A stretch of 64,000 nucleotides of DNA. Origin: DAISIL01 sp036822015 (GTDB lineage Bacteria > Bacteroidota > Bacteroidia > Cytophagales > Bernardetiaceae). The position numbers and the translations under genes are program-made. Positions within the stretch are counted from its first letter, which is position 1. The number at the start of each line of letters is the position of its first letter. Under the pieces are notes generated by a model, which made no database searches, was not told where the DNA came from, and saw only the letters and a list, made by a program, of their open reading frames with translations. Positions 24,051-32,459 of this stretch are shown here, piece after piece. The stretch is taken from positions 1 to 64,000 of the forward strand of contig DAISIL010000007.1 in assembly GCA_036822015.1 (NCBI GenBank), written 5' to 3'.

Positions 24051-24911
24051 TCACCCCTCACGTAGCAACTCCACAATAGGCTCTTGCCAGTGCCGTAAGC
24101 GTAAACCAAAATGCGCCTTGATCTTGCCCTTGTCCAGGACGCTATACGACGGGCGAGGAGCTGGACGCGGAAAAGCCTCCGTCCCCACGGGCAGCACCGG
24201 TACGCCCGAGCCATCGGCACGAATGATTGCCTGCGCAAAGTCATACCAACTTGCCGTCCCCTCCTGGCTGTAATGGTACGTTCCCCAGTCGGAATCCGTA
24301 GGCGAGCAGTCGATGATACGGCACAGATCGGCCGCCAGATCAAGGGCATAGGTCGGTGTACCTACCTGATCCATGACCACCCGTAGCTCCGGCTGGGTGC
24401 GAGAAAGCCGCAAAATGGTCTTGAAAAAGTTATTGCCGAAGGCACTATAGAGCCACGAAGTACGCACGATCAGATGCCGAGAGAGGGCATCGCGCACCGC
24501 CAACTCTCCGGCGGCTTTGCTGGCACCATAGACGCTCAAAGGACTGATGGGCTGTCCTTCGTCGATGGGGCGGTTATGGCCGTGTCCAAACACAAAATCG
24601 GTAGAGAGATGAATCAAGGCACTACCATACTGCTCGGCCACGGCAGCCAGATGACCCGCCCCGAGGGCATTGACGGCAAAGGCCGCCTGCGGCTCTTGCT
24701 GCGCTCGATCGACATTGGTGTAGGCGGCCGCATTGATGCACCAGTCGGGGCGATACTGCGCCCAATAGTTGGCGATGCTTTGGGGCTGGGTCAAGTCAAT
24801 TTGGGAGCGATCTGCCCACAACCAGTCCCACTGTGTCCAGCCCGGAGCAACGGCAGCCAGTGCCTGTCCTAGTTGTCCGTGGCTACCGATAACGAGTATT
24901 TTTTTAGGCAT
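24051..24911 (-). CDS. rfbD: dTDP-4-dehydrorhamnose reductase
   Basis: A 286-residue short-chain dehydrogenase of the extended type, the last step of dTDP-L-rhamnose synthesis. The NAD(P) loop is VIGSHGQLGQAL, INAAAYTNVDRAQ is conserved, the catalytic pair is YGASK, and STDFVFGHG and SWLYSAFGNNFFKTIL are typical. The other rfb genes (A, B, C) are not in the window. The reduced sugar would be used for O-antigen or another surface glycan. Confidence 0.92.
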   Translation of the reverse strand: MPKKILVIGSHGQLGQALAAVAPGWTQWDWLWADRSQIDLTQPQSIANYWAQYRPDWCINAAAYTNVDRAQQEPQAAFAVNALGAGHLAAVAEQYGSALIHLSTDFVFGHGHNRPIDEGQPISPLSVYGASKAAGELAVRDALSRHLIVRTSWLYSAFGNNFFKTILRLSRTQPELRVVMDQVGTPTYALDLAADLCRIIDCSPTDSDWGTYHYSQEGTASWYDFAQAIIRADGSGVPVLPVGTEAFPRPAPRPSYSVLDKGKIKAHFGLRLRHWQEPIVELLREG

Positions 24912-24978
24912 ATCTCTGATATTTTTGTAACACTACTCGGCTAAACAACGTACAGACAAACAAAAGTAATCGGTTGAG

Positions 24979-25212
24979 ATGCAAATCAAAGAAAAATGGT
25001 ATCGCCAAATGCTTGCCGCTTGCTGCTTTCGCTGGGCCGTCTGGAGCTATGCCCTCACGATGCTGTACTGGTTTTGGTGTAGCGTCCACCATCCCGAAGC
25101 GGATATTTTTTCATGGATACCCCTGACCCTGTGCCTCATCGGTGGAGGCATCCTGGGAGCCGCACACAGCTACTGGGAGGAAAACAAACACCGGCACAAA
25201 CAGCAACTCTAA
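24979..25212 (+). CDS. small membrane protein, 77 aa, unknown
   Basis: I do not recognise it. Two hydrophobic segments are visible (about residues 12-34 and 43-62: AVWSYALTMLYWFWCSV and WIPLTLCLIGGGILGAA), with charged ends, so it should be an inner-membrane hairpin. It lies between rfbD and deoC, and overlaps the deoC stop by four bases in convergent orientation. Support is the clean start, length and hydropathy pattern only. Confidence 0.55.
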   Translation: MQIKEKWYRQMLAACCFRWAVWSYALTMLYWFWCSVHHPEADIFSWIPLTLCLIGGGILGAAHSYWEENKHRHKQQL

Positions 25213-25871
25213 ACAGCGTCGCTCACCATGGCAACGGCAGCCGAGGTGCCAATGCGTTCAGCACCAGCGGCAATGAACTGCTCGGCTTCGGCTCTTGTCC
25301 GGATGCCTCCCGAAGCCTTAATGCCTACGTAGTCGGGGAGCCATTGGCGCAGTTGCTTGACCAGGTGTAGCTTTCTCTGCTGATCGCCCTTCTGCCACCC
25401 GGTGGAGGTCTTGACGAAATCCACGCCGGCATCACGGGCCAGACGAGCGGCAAGGGCTACCTGTTCCTCGGTGAGGCTTTCGGTTTCGAGGATGACTTTT
25501 ATCAACTTTTCGGTTTGATGCACCAACTGGGCGCAGCGCACCCACTCCACCTTGACCCAGTGGGGATTGGCACAAAAAGCCGAGTAGTTCATCACCACAT
25601 CGACCTCATCGGCACCATCCTGGAGGGCGCAGGTGATCTCGGCCAGCTTGGCTTCGGTACGCTGATAACCCAATGGAAACCCAATAACGGTAACCAACTG
25701 AACTTCTGTTGATTGCCCCAAATCGCGTCGGGCTTTTTTGATCCAATAGGGCGGCAGGCATAAGCCCACAAACCGATGCTGGATCGCTTGAGCCACCATC
25801 TCCTCCACACGGGCATCGGAGATGTCGGGCTGGAGGTAGGTATGTTCAAGGTATGGGTGTAGCGCGATCAT
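25209..25871 (-). CDS. deoC: deoxyribose-phosphate aldolase
   Basis: A 220-residue class I aldolase that splits 2-deoxyribose-5-phosphate into glyceraldehyde-3-phosphate and acetaldehyde in deoxynucleoside breakdown. VTVIGFPLGYQRTEAKLAE, GADEVDVVMN, the Schiff-base lysine in VDFVKTSTGW and VGIKASGGIRT are all present. It starts 3 bases after the nusA stop and so belongs to the rimP-nusA unit, in the place where infB is normally found. Confidence 0.95.
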   Translation of the reverse strand: MIALHPYLEHTYLQPDISDARVEEMVAQAIQHRFVGLCLPPYWIKKARRDLGQSTEVQLVTVIGFPLGYQRTEAKLAEITCALQDGADEVDVVMNYSAFCANPHWVKVEWVRCAQLVHQTEKLIKVILETESLTEEQVALAARLARDAGVDFVKTSTGWQKGDQQRKLHLVKQLRQWLPDYVGIKASGGIRTRAEAEQFIAAGAERIGTSAAVAMVSDAV

Positions 25872-25874
25872 GGC

Positions 25875-27143
25875 TTAGGCCTCTTCGCTCTCTTCGGTGG
25901 CTTCAAATTCCTTTCGGATGGTTTCTAGTACATCGTCGATGGTTTCTTCTTCCAGGTCCACGCGCCGAATCAACTCGGAACGCCCCGTTTCGATGATGAC
26001 CCTAGCCGTATCTAAGCCCACCTTTCGGAACTCCTGCAAGACCCAATCTTCGATGACATCACTAAACTCGGAAAGATCAATATCATCCTCGTACTCATCC
26101 ATGAACTCCTCCCGAAACACGTCGATTTCCATACCGACGAGCTTGGAGGCCAGCCGGATGTTTTGTCCATTTTTGCCGATGGCCAGCGAAATTTGATCGC
26201 CTTTCAGGAAGACCGATGCGCGTTTGCCTTCGTCCTCAATCTTGATCGTTCCGATTTTGGCGGGGCTAAGGGCGCGACTGATATAGAGATCAAGGTTGGT
26301 GGTGTAATTGATGACATCAATATTTTCGTTGTTGAGTTCTCGGACGATGGAATGAATCCGGGAGCCTTTCATGCCCACACAAGCCCCTACGGGATCAATG
26401 CGATCATCGTAGGACTCAACGGAGACCTTGGAACGCTCGCCGGGTTCGCGGACGACCTTACGGATCGTTATCAGTCCGTCGTATATCTCGGGGATTTCGG
26501 TCTCGAAGAGTTTTTCGAGGAACAGCGGGGATGTCCGAGAAAGGATCACGCGGGGGTTCCCGTTTTGCATCTCTACCCGATGGACAATGGCTCGGATGGT
26601 GTCTCCTTTGTGGTACTTGTCTTTGGCGATCTGTTCGTTACGGGGCAGGCTCAACTCTTTGCCTTCTCCGTCGTGGCAGACGATTTCTCGGCGCAGGACT
26701 TGATAAACTTCCGAAGTGATGATTTCGCCGACCATATCTTTGTACTTCTCAAAGAGCAAGTCTTTTTCGAGATCGCGCACTTTTTGGATGAGCGTTTGTC
26801 GGGCCATCTGTACGAGCCGTCGCCCAAAGGATTCGAGCTTGACGGGTTCGGCTACCTCTTCGCCGATCTCAAAATCTTCTTCGATTTTTTGGGCTTCGGA
26901 GAGACGGATTTGGGCGTTGTCGTCGATGTTATCGGCATCGTTGGCGACGATTTCGCGGTATCGCCAGATTTCGAGATCGCCCCGATCAATGTTGATAATG
27001 ACATCAAAATTTTCGTCGGAGATGTATTTTTTTCGGATCACGGCCCGAAAGACATCTTCCAGGATGCGGATCATGGTGGGCCGGTCGATGCGCTTCAAGC
27101 GGGCAAAGTCGGCAAACGATTCGATGAGGGTATGTGAATCCAT
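25875..27143 (-). CDS. nusA: transcription termination/antitermination protein NusA
   Basis: A 422-residue NusA: N-terminal RNAP-binding domain (MDSHTLIESFADFARLK...), S1 domain (about 130-200), then two KH domains (PVGACVGMKGSRIHSIVRELNNENIDVI and LAIGKNGQNIRLASKL). It ends in an acidic tail without the C-terminal repeats of E. coli NusA. The ATG at 27143 is used; upstream in-frame codons lie inside rimP. It overlaps no neighbour and follows rimP by 8 bases. Confidence 0.96.
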   Translation of the reverse strand: MDSHTLIESFADFARLKRIDRPTMIRILEDVFRAVIRKKYISDENFDVIINIDRGDLEIWRYREIVANDADNIDDNAQIRLSEAQKIEEDFEIGEEVAEPVKLESFGRRLVQMARQTLIQKVRDLEKDLLFEKYKDMVGEIITSEVYQVLRREIVCHDGEGKELSLPRNEQIAKDKYHKGDTIRAIVHRVEMQNGNPRVILSRTSPLFLEKLFETEIPEIYDGLITIRKVVREPGERSKVSVESYDDRIDPVGACVGMKGSRIHSIVRELNNENIDVINYTTNLDLYISRALSPAKIGTIKIEDEGKRASVFLKGDQISLAIGKNGQNIRLASKLVGMEIDVFREEFMDEYEDDIDLSEFSDVIEDWVLQEFRKVGLDTARVIIETGRSELIRRVDLEEETIDDVLETIRKEFEATEESEEA

Positions 27144-27151
27144 ATTTTTTT

Positions 27152-27616
27152 TTAGAATGAAATGATACAAATGATTTCTTGAATGTCTTTTTGGGCGATG
27201 CGTACTTGCTCACCCACTTTTGTTTTTTTGTTGGGGGGTGGTAGTTCTAGGCAAAGTTCCTGCTCGGAGACCTCCCGCAGGATACCCTCCAGGACGGGCA
27301 AGGGCTCTACCTGGCTCACGCGCAGGGTACGCCCCATGTGGCGAGGCAACTGCCTGATATTGAGTGGTGTACCCACACCAGGAGAACTTACCTCGAGCTT
27401 GTAGGGGCCCGCAAACCAGTCCTGGCCCTCCAAAAAAGGCGCGATCTTTCGGCTGATCTCGGCACACTGGTCAATGTTGATGCCCTGATCGCCGTCCACT
27501 TTAATCAAGACTTCGTTGGGAACGCCTTTGCGCACCAATACCTCCACCAAAAAGAGGGAAGGATCGCTTATGTTTTCTTCAAACCAGGTTTGGATAATGG
27601 CGTTGTAGTCGGGCAT
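27152..27616 (-). CDS. rimP: ribosome maturation factor RimP
   Basis: A 154-residue RimP, needed for 30S assembly. VEVLVRKGVPNEVLIKVDGDQGINIDQCAEISRKI and the conserved KLEVSSPGVGTPL are diagnostic. The ATG at 27616 is preferred over a GTG two codons upstream. The gene heads the rimP-nusA-deoC unit and has a well-formed promoter about 50 bases upstream. Confidence 0.93.
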   Translation of the reverse strand: MPDYNAIIQTWFEENISDPSLFLVEVLVRKGVPNEVLIKVDGDQGINIDQCAEISRKIAPFLEGQDWFAGPYKLEVSSPGVGTPLNIRQLPRHMGRTLRVSQVEPLPVLEGILREVSEQELCLELPPPNKKTKVGEQVRIAQKDIQEIICIISF

Positions 27617-27667
27617 AGGCACAAAAATAGGGGCATCTAGGCCCCCATCTCATTTGATTCAGTGGCA

Positions 27668-27698
27668 CAAATATAACCAAAAAACACCAAAAAACAAA
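27668..27698 (-). promoter_or_regulatory. promoter for rimP-nusA-deoC
   Basis: On the minus strand TTTG (27695-27698) and TATATTTG (27668-27675) are 19 bases apart, the same spacing as upstream of infA and rplP. A second TAnnTTTG at 27622-27629 lies closer to the start codon. Confidence 0.65.
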
Positions 27699-27701
27699 TG
27701 G

Positions 27702-28277
27702 CTACTCTTCCTGTTCGGTGATCTGGTCTAGGTCGTCGCTGAGTTCGTCCTGGGCAAGGTCTTCGGGCAGGGGCAGATCATGGATGGCACTGATGCCAAA
27801 ATAGCGCATGAACCGTCGGGAGGTACCGTAAAGGAGGGGTCGTCCGGGGGTGGTGGCTTTTCCCTTGATGGTGAGTAGGTCTTTTTCGAGGAGTTTGCGG
27901 ATGGCATAATCACAGTTTACGCCTCGGATGGCTTCGACTTCGGATTTGGTGATGGGCTGCTTATAGGCGATGATGGAGAGGGTCTCGAGGGCCGCCGGAG
28001 AGAGCTTGCGACGGGCTTTTTGGGCTAGGAGTATCTCAACGCTTTTTCGGTAGTCGGGTTTGGTCAGGAGGAGGTATCCGCCGCCCATCTCGCGGAGTTC
28101 GAAGGCGAACTCGGGTGTATCGTACTTTTGTTGGAGGGCATCGAGGGCGGCGCGTATTTGTCTGGGTGGGATGTTGGTGCCGGTGAGTTCGATGAGGCAG
28201 CGTTGGAGGTCTGGGAGCGATACGGGTACGGTGGCACAAAAGATGAGTGCTTCTACGTGGTTTTGGAGGTAGTTCAT
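27702..28277 (-). CDS. scpB: segregation and condensation protein B
   Basis: A 191-residue ScpB, partner of ScpA and SMC in chromosome compaction. It is two winged-helix domains: the N-terminal MNYLQNHVEALIFCA, then KLSPAALETLSIIAYKQPITKSEVEAIRGV, the family signature, and LLYGTSRRFMRYFGI. The ATG at 28277 fits the family start. ScpA is not in the window. A promoter overlaps the terminator of the upstream RNase G gene. Confidence 0.94.
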   Translation of the reverse strand: MNYLQNHVEALIFCATVPVSLPDLQRCLIELTGTNIPPRQIRAALDALQQKYDTPEFAFELREMGGGYLLLTKPDYRKSVEILLAQKARRKLSPAALETLSIIAYKQPITKSEVEAIRGVNCDYAIRKLLEKDLLTIKGKATTPGRPLLYGTSRRFMRYFGISAIHDLPLPEDLAQDELSDDLDQITEQEE

Positions 28278-28296
28278 GGGCGGCGCGTATGTTTGA

Positions 28297-28326
28297 CAAA
28301 AATATGGAAAAACATGATGGCACAAA
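28297..28326 (-). promoter_or_regulatory. promoter for scpB
   Basis: On the minus strand TTTG (28323-28326) and TATTTTTG (28297-28304) are separated by 18 bases. The -33 box overlaps the T-run of the upstream terminator. Confidence 0.55.
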
Positions 28327-28359
28327 AAAACCCATGCTCACGGGTTAGGCGAGCATGGG
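28324..28359 (-). terminator. intrinsic terminator after the RNase G gene
   Basis: On the minus strand CCCATGCTC pairs with GAGCATGGG (28351-28359 with 28331-28339) across an 11-base loop, and a run of seven T follows (28324-28330). Confidence 0.85.
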
Positions 28360-28371
28360 CAAAGGGATGTA

Positions 28372-29949
28372 TTAAGAGGGGGTAACTTCGATTTCCTGCC
28401 CATTTCGGTCGTAGAAATGATATTCGTTGAGGGCTAGGGAGGAATCCTTGTTGATGCGTACCCACTTGAGATACTTAAAAAACCATCGGTGTTGGCGTGA
28501 GGGCAACCCTTGCTTAAAGAAAGCCTCCAGATAAGGGTGTACCGAAAGGACGATCTTTTGATCGTTTTGTTTGCTGAGCAAGAACTCAATCTGATGCTGT
28601 ACTTGATCGGCTACCCCAATAGACGCTGAAATCTTTCCGGTACCGTTGCAGGCCGGGCAATTTTCACGGGTGGTGATGTTGAGTTCGGGACGTACCCGCT
28701 GTCGGGTAATTTGCATGAGTCCGAACTTGGTCAGGGGTAGGATGGTATATTTGGAGCGGTCTTGCTTCATTTCCTGCCGCATGTGGTCGTAGAGTTGCTT
28801 TTTGTGTTCGATGCGTCGCATATCAATAAAGTCAATCACGATGATACCTCCCATGTCTCGTAGGCGGAGCTGCCGGCTGACTTCACTGGCTGCCTCGAGA
28901 TTTACTTTGAGGGCTGTGTTTTCTTGGTTATCTTCGGTGGCTGACTTATTTCCGCTATTGACATCAATCACGTGCAGGGCTTCGGTATGCTCGATGATGA
29001 TATACCCTCCACTAGGCAAACTAACGGTTTTTCCAAAAAGTAACTTGAGTTGTTTTTCGATGCCAAAGGCTTCAAAGATTTTAGAACGCCCATGATAGAG
29101 CTTGACGATACGCTCACGTCCGGGAGCAATTTCTTGAATAAAATCCCGAATGTCTTGGTAGGTTTTTTCTTCATCTACCGTAATGCTATCAAAGCTCTCA
29201 TTGAGCATATCGCGTAGCATCGAAGTTGCCCGATTGATCTCACCGATCACTTTTTCACGGGTCTTGACTTTGGCAATTTTGGCAGTTCCTTCTACCCATC
29301 TTTCGACGAGGGCAGTGAGGTCTTTATCCAGTTCGGCGACATCTTTCCCTTCCGACATCGTTCGTACAATTACCCCAAAGTTTTCCGGTTTGATGGAAGT
29401 GATGAGGCGTTGGAGGCGTTTTCGTTCGTTTTTGTCCGAAATCTTCCTAGAAACGTGTACGCTATCAGAGAAAGGCACTAAGACGAGATAACGCCCGGCC
29501 AGCGAGAGCTGACAAGAGAGCCGCGGCCCCTTGGTAGAGATCGGTTCCTTGACTACCTGCACCATGATTTGCTGGTTGGCTTTCAGGACATCCGACATCT
29601 TGCCGTGCTTATCAATTTCTGGTTCCATCTTGAAGTTTTGTAGGCGGCCAAGGGCTTCGTTGCTTTGTCCGTTGCGGCGACCCGAACGCATGATTTTGGC
29701 AAATTTGAGCAGCGAGGTAATCTGCGGCCCTAAATCAAGGTAATGCAAAAAAGCATCTTTTTCGTAGCCAATATCCACAAAAGCTGCATTCAGCCCCGGA
29801 ACAACCCGCTTGACGGTTCCCCAATAAATATCACCGACGGTGAAATTATTGTCCTTGTCTTCTTGATGAAACTCAACTAAATTTTTATCCCGCAACAGTG
29901 CGATACGCCCGCCCGACTGGGTTGAGTTGATGACTAATTCGTTACTCAA
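28372..29949 (-). CDS. rng: ribonuclease E/G family protein (RNase G type)
   Basis: A 525-residue endoribonuclease for rRNA processing and mRNA decay. It has an S1 domain interrupted in the N-terminal 130 residues (GDIYWGTVKRVVPGLNAAFVDIG), the catalytic metal site IIVIDFIDMRR, and the zinc-link CPACNGTGK. No C-terminal degradosome scaffold is present, hence RNase G type. The start is TTG: the next upstream codons hit a TAA five codons away, and the first internal ATG would remove the S1 domain. The 29-codon COX24-type gene lies upstream on the same strand. Confidence 0.93.
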   Translation of the reverse strand: MSNELVINSTQSGGRIALLRDKNLVEFHQEDKDNNFTVGDIYWGTVKRVVPGLNAAFVDIGYEKDAFLHYLDLGPQITSLLKFAKIMRSGRRNGQSNEALGRLQNFKMEPEIDKHGKMSDVLKANQQIMVQVVKEPISTKGPRLSCQLSLAGRYLVLVPFSDSVHVSRKISDKNERKRLQRLITSIKPENFGVIVRTMSEGKDVAELDKDLTALVERWVEGTAKIAKVKTREKVIGEINRATSMLRDMLNESFDSITVDEEKTYQDIRDFIQEIAPGRERIVKLYHGRSKIFEAFGIEKQLKLLFGKTVSLPSGGYIIIEHTEALHVIDVNSGNKSATEDNQENTALKVNLEAASEVSRQLRLRDMGGIIVIDFIDMRRIEHKKQLYDHMRQEMKQDRSKYTILPLTKFGLMQITRQRVRPELNITTRENCPACNGTGKISASIGVADQVQHQIEFLLSKQNDQKIVLSVHPYLEAFFKQGLPSRQHRWFFKYLKWVRINKDSSLALNEYHFYDRNGQEIEVTPS

Positions 29950-30125
29950 GGTCGTATCTGGTTAAAGGGTGAAATAGAAAAATAAAGAAGACGAGCTAAA
30001 CAAAAACGCTACTCGCTTCTTGTGCTTAAGAAAACTTTCAATATGTCAAAGAACAGGGCAATGAGGTGCTAGGCCGCCAATCGTTTTTGGGTCAGCGCAC
30101 ACCTCAAAGAAATCAACTGCGCCGA

Positions 30126-30215
30126 CTATTTTTTCTTGTGTCGGTTTTTACGCAATCGTTTCTTTCGTTTGTGCGTCGCGATCTTGTGTCGCTTTCGTTT
30201 TTTTCCACAAGGCAT
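30126..30215 (-). CDS. AURKAIP1/COX24-domain small ribosomal protein (bS22-like), 29 aa
   Basis: A 29-residue, extremely basic protein, MPCGKKRKRHKIATHKRKKR followed by LRKNRHKKK. It matches the mini-proteins related to mitochondrial mS38 (COX24) that are bound to the small subunit near the decoding site in some bacteria. It is too short for most gene callers. The gap of 176 bases to the RNase G start contains no recognised element. Confidence 0.85.
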   Translation of the reverse strand: MPCGKKRKRHKIATHKRKKRLRKNRHKKK

Positions 30216-30281
30216 AATGAACAGTTGTTTTGTGTTGAATGAATGAAAAGGTAAGAAAAAAAATGAATCTATTAGGTTTGT

Positions 30282-31121
30282 TTACGGCAAATTAGCCAAA
30301 TAGTTGCGTGCCGCCTGCCGCAAAAGTGAATCTGCGTCGGGGGCTTGCAAAGCCGCCGTAAAAGCCGTGCGGGCCCGCTCCTTAATTCCTGCTTCGGCAT
30401 AGGCCATCCCCAGGTAAAACTGACCCTTTGCCTCTTCGGGCGCAAGGGCAACCAGTTGCTCAAAACGCTCCACGGCTTTATCGAACTGCCCGGAGCGCAT
30501 CGAAAGCAAGCCCAGGTTCAGTAAAGCCAGGCGGTGTTGGGGATTTTCCTGGAGAACCTCCCGAATCATCCCTATTCCTTGCATGGGATTGGCGGAGGGG
30601 ATGTAGGTCATCCCGATCTTGACTTGCCAATCCAAATTGCTCGGCTCCTTCGCCTGTGCCTGCTCGAGATACTGCCGTGCTTTGGGGGCAATCGTGCTGG
30701 CCGCCTGCTCGGAGGCGGCCACACCGAGGGCTTCATAATAAGCATTTCCGGTGCGGGCCAATAGGTCATCTGATGGATAACGCAACCAAAGCTGCTCCGT
30801 GTAGGTGGCAATGCTATCCCAACGCTGTATGGGCTTCCAAAGTGCCGTCAAAGAATCCAAGGCCTGCTCGTGTGCGCTTGCCCTCAGGCTTTTATCGCCA
30901 AACTGCTCACGCCAATAAGCGATCCGCTCGGCCATCTCTGCCGGTAGATCGAGGTGATGATCGGGGTGCTTGGCTTCGGGATCAGGGGCAGCTGTGGCTT
31001 CGGCATTGACCAGGTTACGGTCTGTGGGGGTATTCTCGACGACCACTCGGGGCAGCAAAAACAAACCCGTGATGAGCAATATAGCTCCTCCCATCAGACC
31101 GTAACGCCATTTGGTTTCCAT
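30282..31121 (-). CDS. TPR protein with an N-terminal membrane anchor
   Basis: A 279-residue protein. One transmembrane segment is visible at about residues 9-27 (LMGGAILLITGLFLLPRVVV), then a disordered stretch, then four to five tetratricopeptide repeats. The clearest are in the second half (HRLALLNLGLLSMRSGQFDKAVERFEQL and AKGQFYLGMAYAEAGIKERARTAF). Topology suggests the repeats face the periplasm. TPRs scaffold protein complexes; no partner is identified. It sits just downstream of the HU gene, 19 bases away on the same strand, and may share its transcript. Confidence 0.8.
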   Translation of the reverse strand: METKWRYGLMGGAILLITGLFLLPRVVVENTPTDRNLVNAEATAAPDPEAKHPDHHLDLPAEMAERIAYWREQFGDKSLRASAHEQALDSLTALWKPIQRWDSIATYTEQLWLRYPSDDLLARTGNAYYEALGVAASEQAASTIAPKARQYLEQAQAKEPSNLDWQVKIGMTYIPSANPMQGIGMIREVLQENPQHRLALLNLGLLSMRSGQFDKAVERFEQLVALAPEEAKGQFYLGMAYAEAGIKERARTAFTAALQAPDADSLLRQAARNYLANLP

Positions 31122-31140
31122 ACAAACAAGTGGGGTTAGA

Positions 31141-31467
31141 TTAAGCCGTTACGTTGGCGGCAGTCTCGTTGTTGGCCTGCACTACTTTTTCGCTAGACCG
31201 GATGCGCTCCACAAAGTTTTTGGAGGGCTTAAAGCTCGGTACGTAGTGTTCGGGGATTTCGATAGACGTTTGGCGGGCAATATTACGGGCCACTTTGCGG
31301 GCGCGTTTTTTATTGACAAAACTGCCAAAACCTCTGATGTAGATGTTCTCTCCTTTTTCCATGTTGTCCTTGACAACATCAAAGAAAGATTCCACGACCT
31401 TTTGTACTTGTCCACGATCGAGTTCGGATTTTTGGGCAATTTCAGCGATGATGTCTGCTTTGGTCAC
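31141..31467 (-). CDS. HU/IHF-family DNA-binding protein
   Basis: A 108-residue HU-type protein that bends DNA and organises the nucleoid. The start is GTG at 31467, giving the usual MTKADIIAEIAQK. The core motif ENIYIRGFGSFVNKKRARKVARNI and the arm PEHYVPSFKPSKNFVERI are clear. A short Ala/Asn-rich tail follows. It could form homodimers or pair with another HU paralogue elsewhere. Confidence 0.93.
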   Translation of the reverse strand: MTKADIIAEIAQKSELDRGQVQKVVESFFDVVKDNMEKGENIYIRGFGSFVNKKRARKVARNIARQTSIEIPEHYVPSFKPSKNFVERIRSSEKVVQANNETAANVTA

Positions 31468-31524
31468 GGTAGGTTCTGATTTTTGGTGATGATAAAAAGC
31501 TGTAAATCAGCAAATATTAGCCTG

Positions 31525-31532
31525 CAAAACTA
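31525..31532 (-). promoter_or_regulatory. putative -7 promoter element for the HU gene
   Basis: Reads TAGTTTTG on the minus strand. A CTTG about 20 bases further upstream (31553-31556) is a near-match to the -33 box. The predicted leader is about 50 bases. Confidence 0.45.
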
Positions 31533-31621
31533 AGCCGCTTCTCTGTAAGATGCAAGCAAAAACCAAAAAAGTCTTTGAAATGCGTCCTAATTTTTTGTAA
31601 ATCCCTGAAAAACAAGGCGTA

Positions 31622-32326
31622 TTATTGGGGGATTACCGCTAAAGTGGTCTCTACTAAGGACAAGATATACTGCACTTGTTCTTCAAAAGTTGTCTCGGAG
31701 GTATCTAGTGTATGGGCATCGGCTGCCTTACGCAGGGGGCTATCGGCGCGGGTTGTGTCGAGATAATCGCGTTTTTGGAGGTTCTCTTCAATCTGCTCGA
31801 GCGAAATATCGGTGTAGCCCTGTTCCCGTAGCTGTTCCTGCCGACGCGATACACGCGCCTCCATGCTGGCTTGCATGAACACCTTCACCTCGGCATCAGG
31901 GAAGACTACCGTACCGATGTCTCTGCCCTCGGCAACGACACCTTTTCCGAGACCGATCCTTTGTTGTTGGGCGACCAAAAAACGCCGAATCTCCGGTACG
32001 GCACTCACCTGACTAACCGACTGCGTAACAGTCATCGACCGAATTTCTTTTGATACGTTTTCGCCGTTGAGAAAAACGGGGCTTTCGCCCACCCGAGGGC
32101 GTTCACCGAAGGTAATCGCAATATCCAGCAATGCCTCCTGGACAGTGGCGGCATCGTTCCAGTCCAGTTCTTTCCGAAGAAAGTACAGCGTAACGGCTCG
32201 GTACATCGCTCCCGTATCCAGATAGATATAATGTAAGCGACGGGCAACCTCACGGGCTGAGGTGCTTTTGCCACAGCCGGCATATCCATCAACGGCGATA
32301 CTGATTTTGGGAACTTCCTTTTTCAT
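31622..32326 (-). CDS. cmk: cytidylate kinase
   Basis: A 234-residue NMP kinase that phosphorylates CMP and dCMP. P-loop AVDGYAGCGKSTSAREVARRL at the N-terminus, then YLDTGAMYRAVTLYFL, VVAEGRDIGTVVFPDAEVKVFM and RRQEQLREQGY. All residues for CMP recognition are in place. The gene is on its own, with a clear promoter directly upstream. Confidence 0.95.
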   Translation of the reverse strand: MKKEVPKISIAVDGYAGCGKSTSAREVARRLHYIYLDTGAMYRAVTLYFLRKELDWNDAATVQEALLDIAITFGERPRVGESPVFLNGENVSKEIRSMTVTQSVSQVSAVPEIRRFLVAQQQRIGLGKGVVAEGRDIGTVVFPDAEVKVFMQASMEARVSRRQEQLREQGYTDISLEQIEENLQKRDYLDTTRADSPLRKAADAHTLDTSETTFEEQVQYILSLVETTLAVIPQ

Positions 32327-32336
32327 GACTTACCCG

Positions 32337-32368
32337 CAAAGGTAAGCCTTTGTGGGGTCTTGACCAAA
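32337..32368 (-). promoter_or_regulatory. promoter for cmk
   Basis: On the minus strand TTTG (32365-32368) and TACCTTTG (32337-32344) are separated by 20 bases. The -7 box lies about 11 bases before the ATG at 32326, so the leader would be very short. Confidence 0.6.
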
Positions 32369-32459
32369 AAGCGGCAACAAATCGCTTTTTTCTGACAAAA
32401 ATATTGTATTTTTCGTGTTCGTTTAGCACCTTCATCTCATTGACCAACCCCCAGTCTCC

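Noticed and set aside
26163..27137. A 324-codon open frame opposite nusA
   Set aside because: It is antisense to a well-supported nusA, and its translation has the Phe/Asp/Gly bias of a complementary-strand artefact.
30039..30053. TTCTTTGACATATTG on the minus strand upstream of the RNase G gene, resembling a -35/-33 box
   Set aside because: No TAnnTTTG element lies at the right distance downstream, so a promoter call is not supported.
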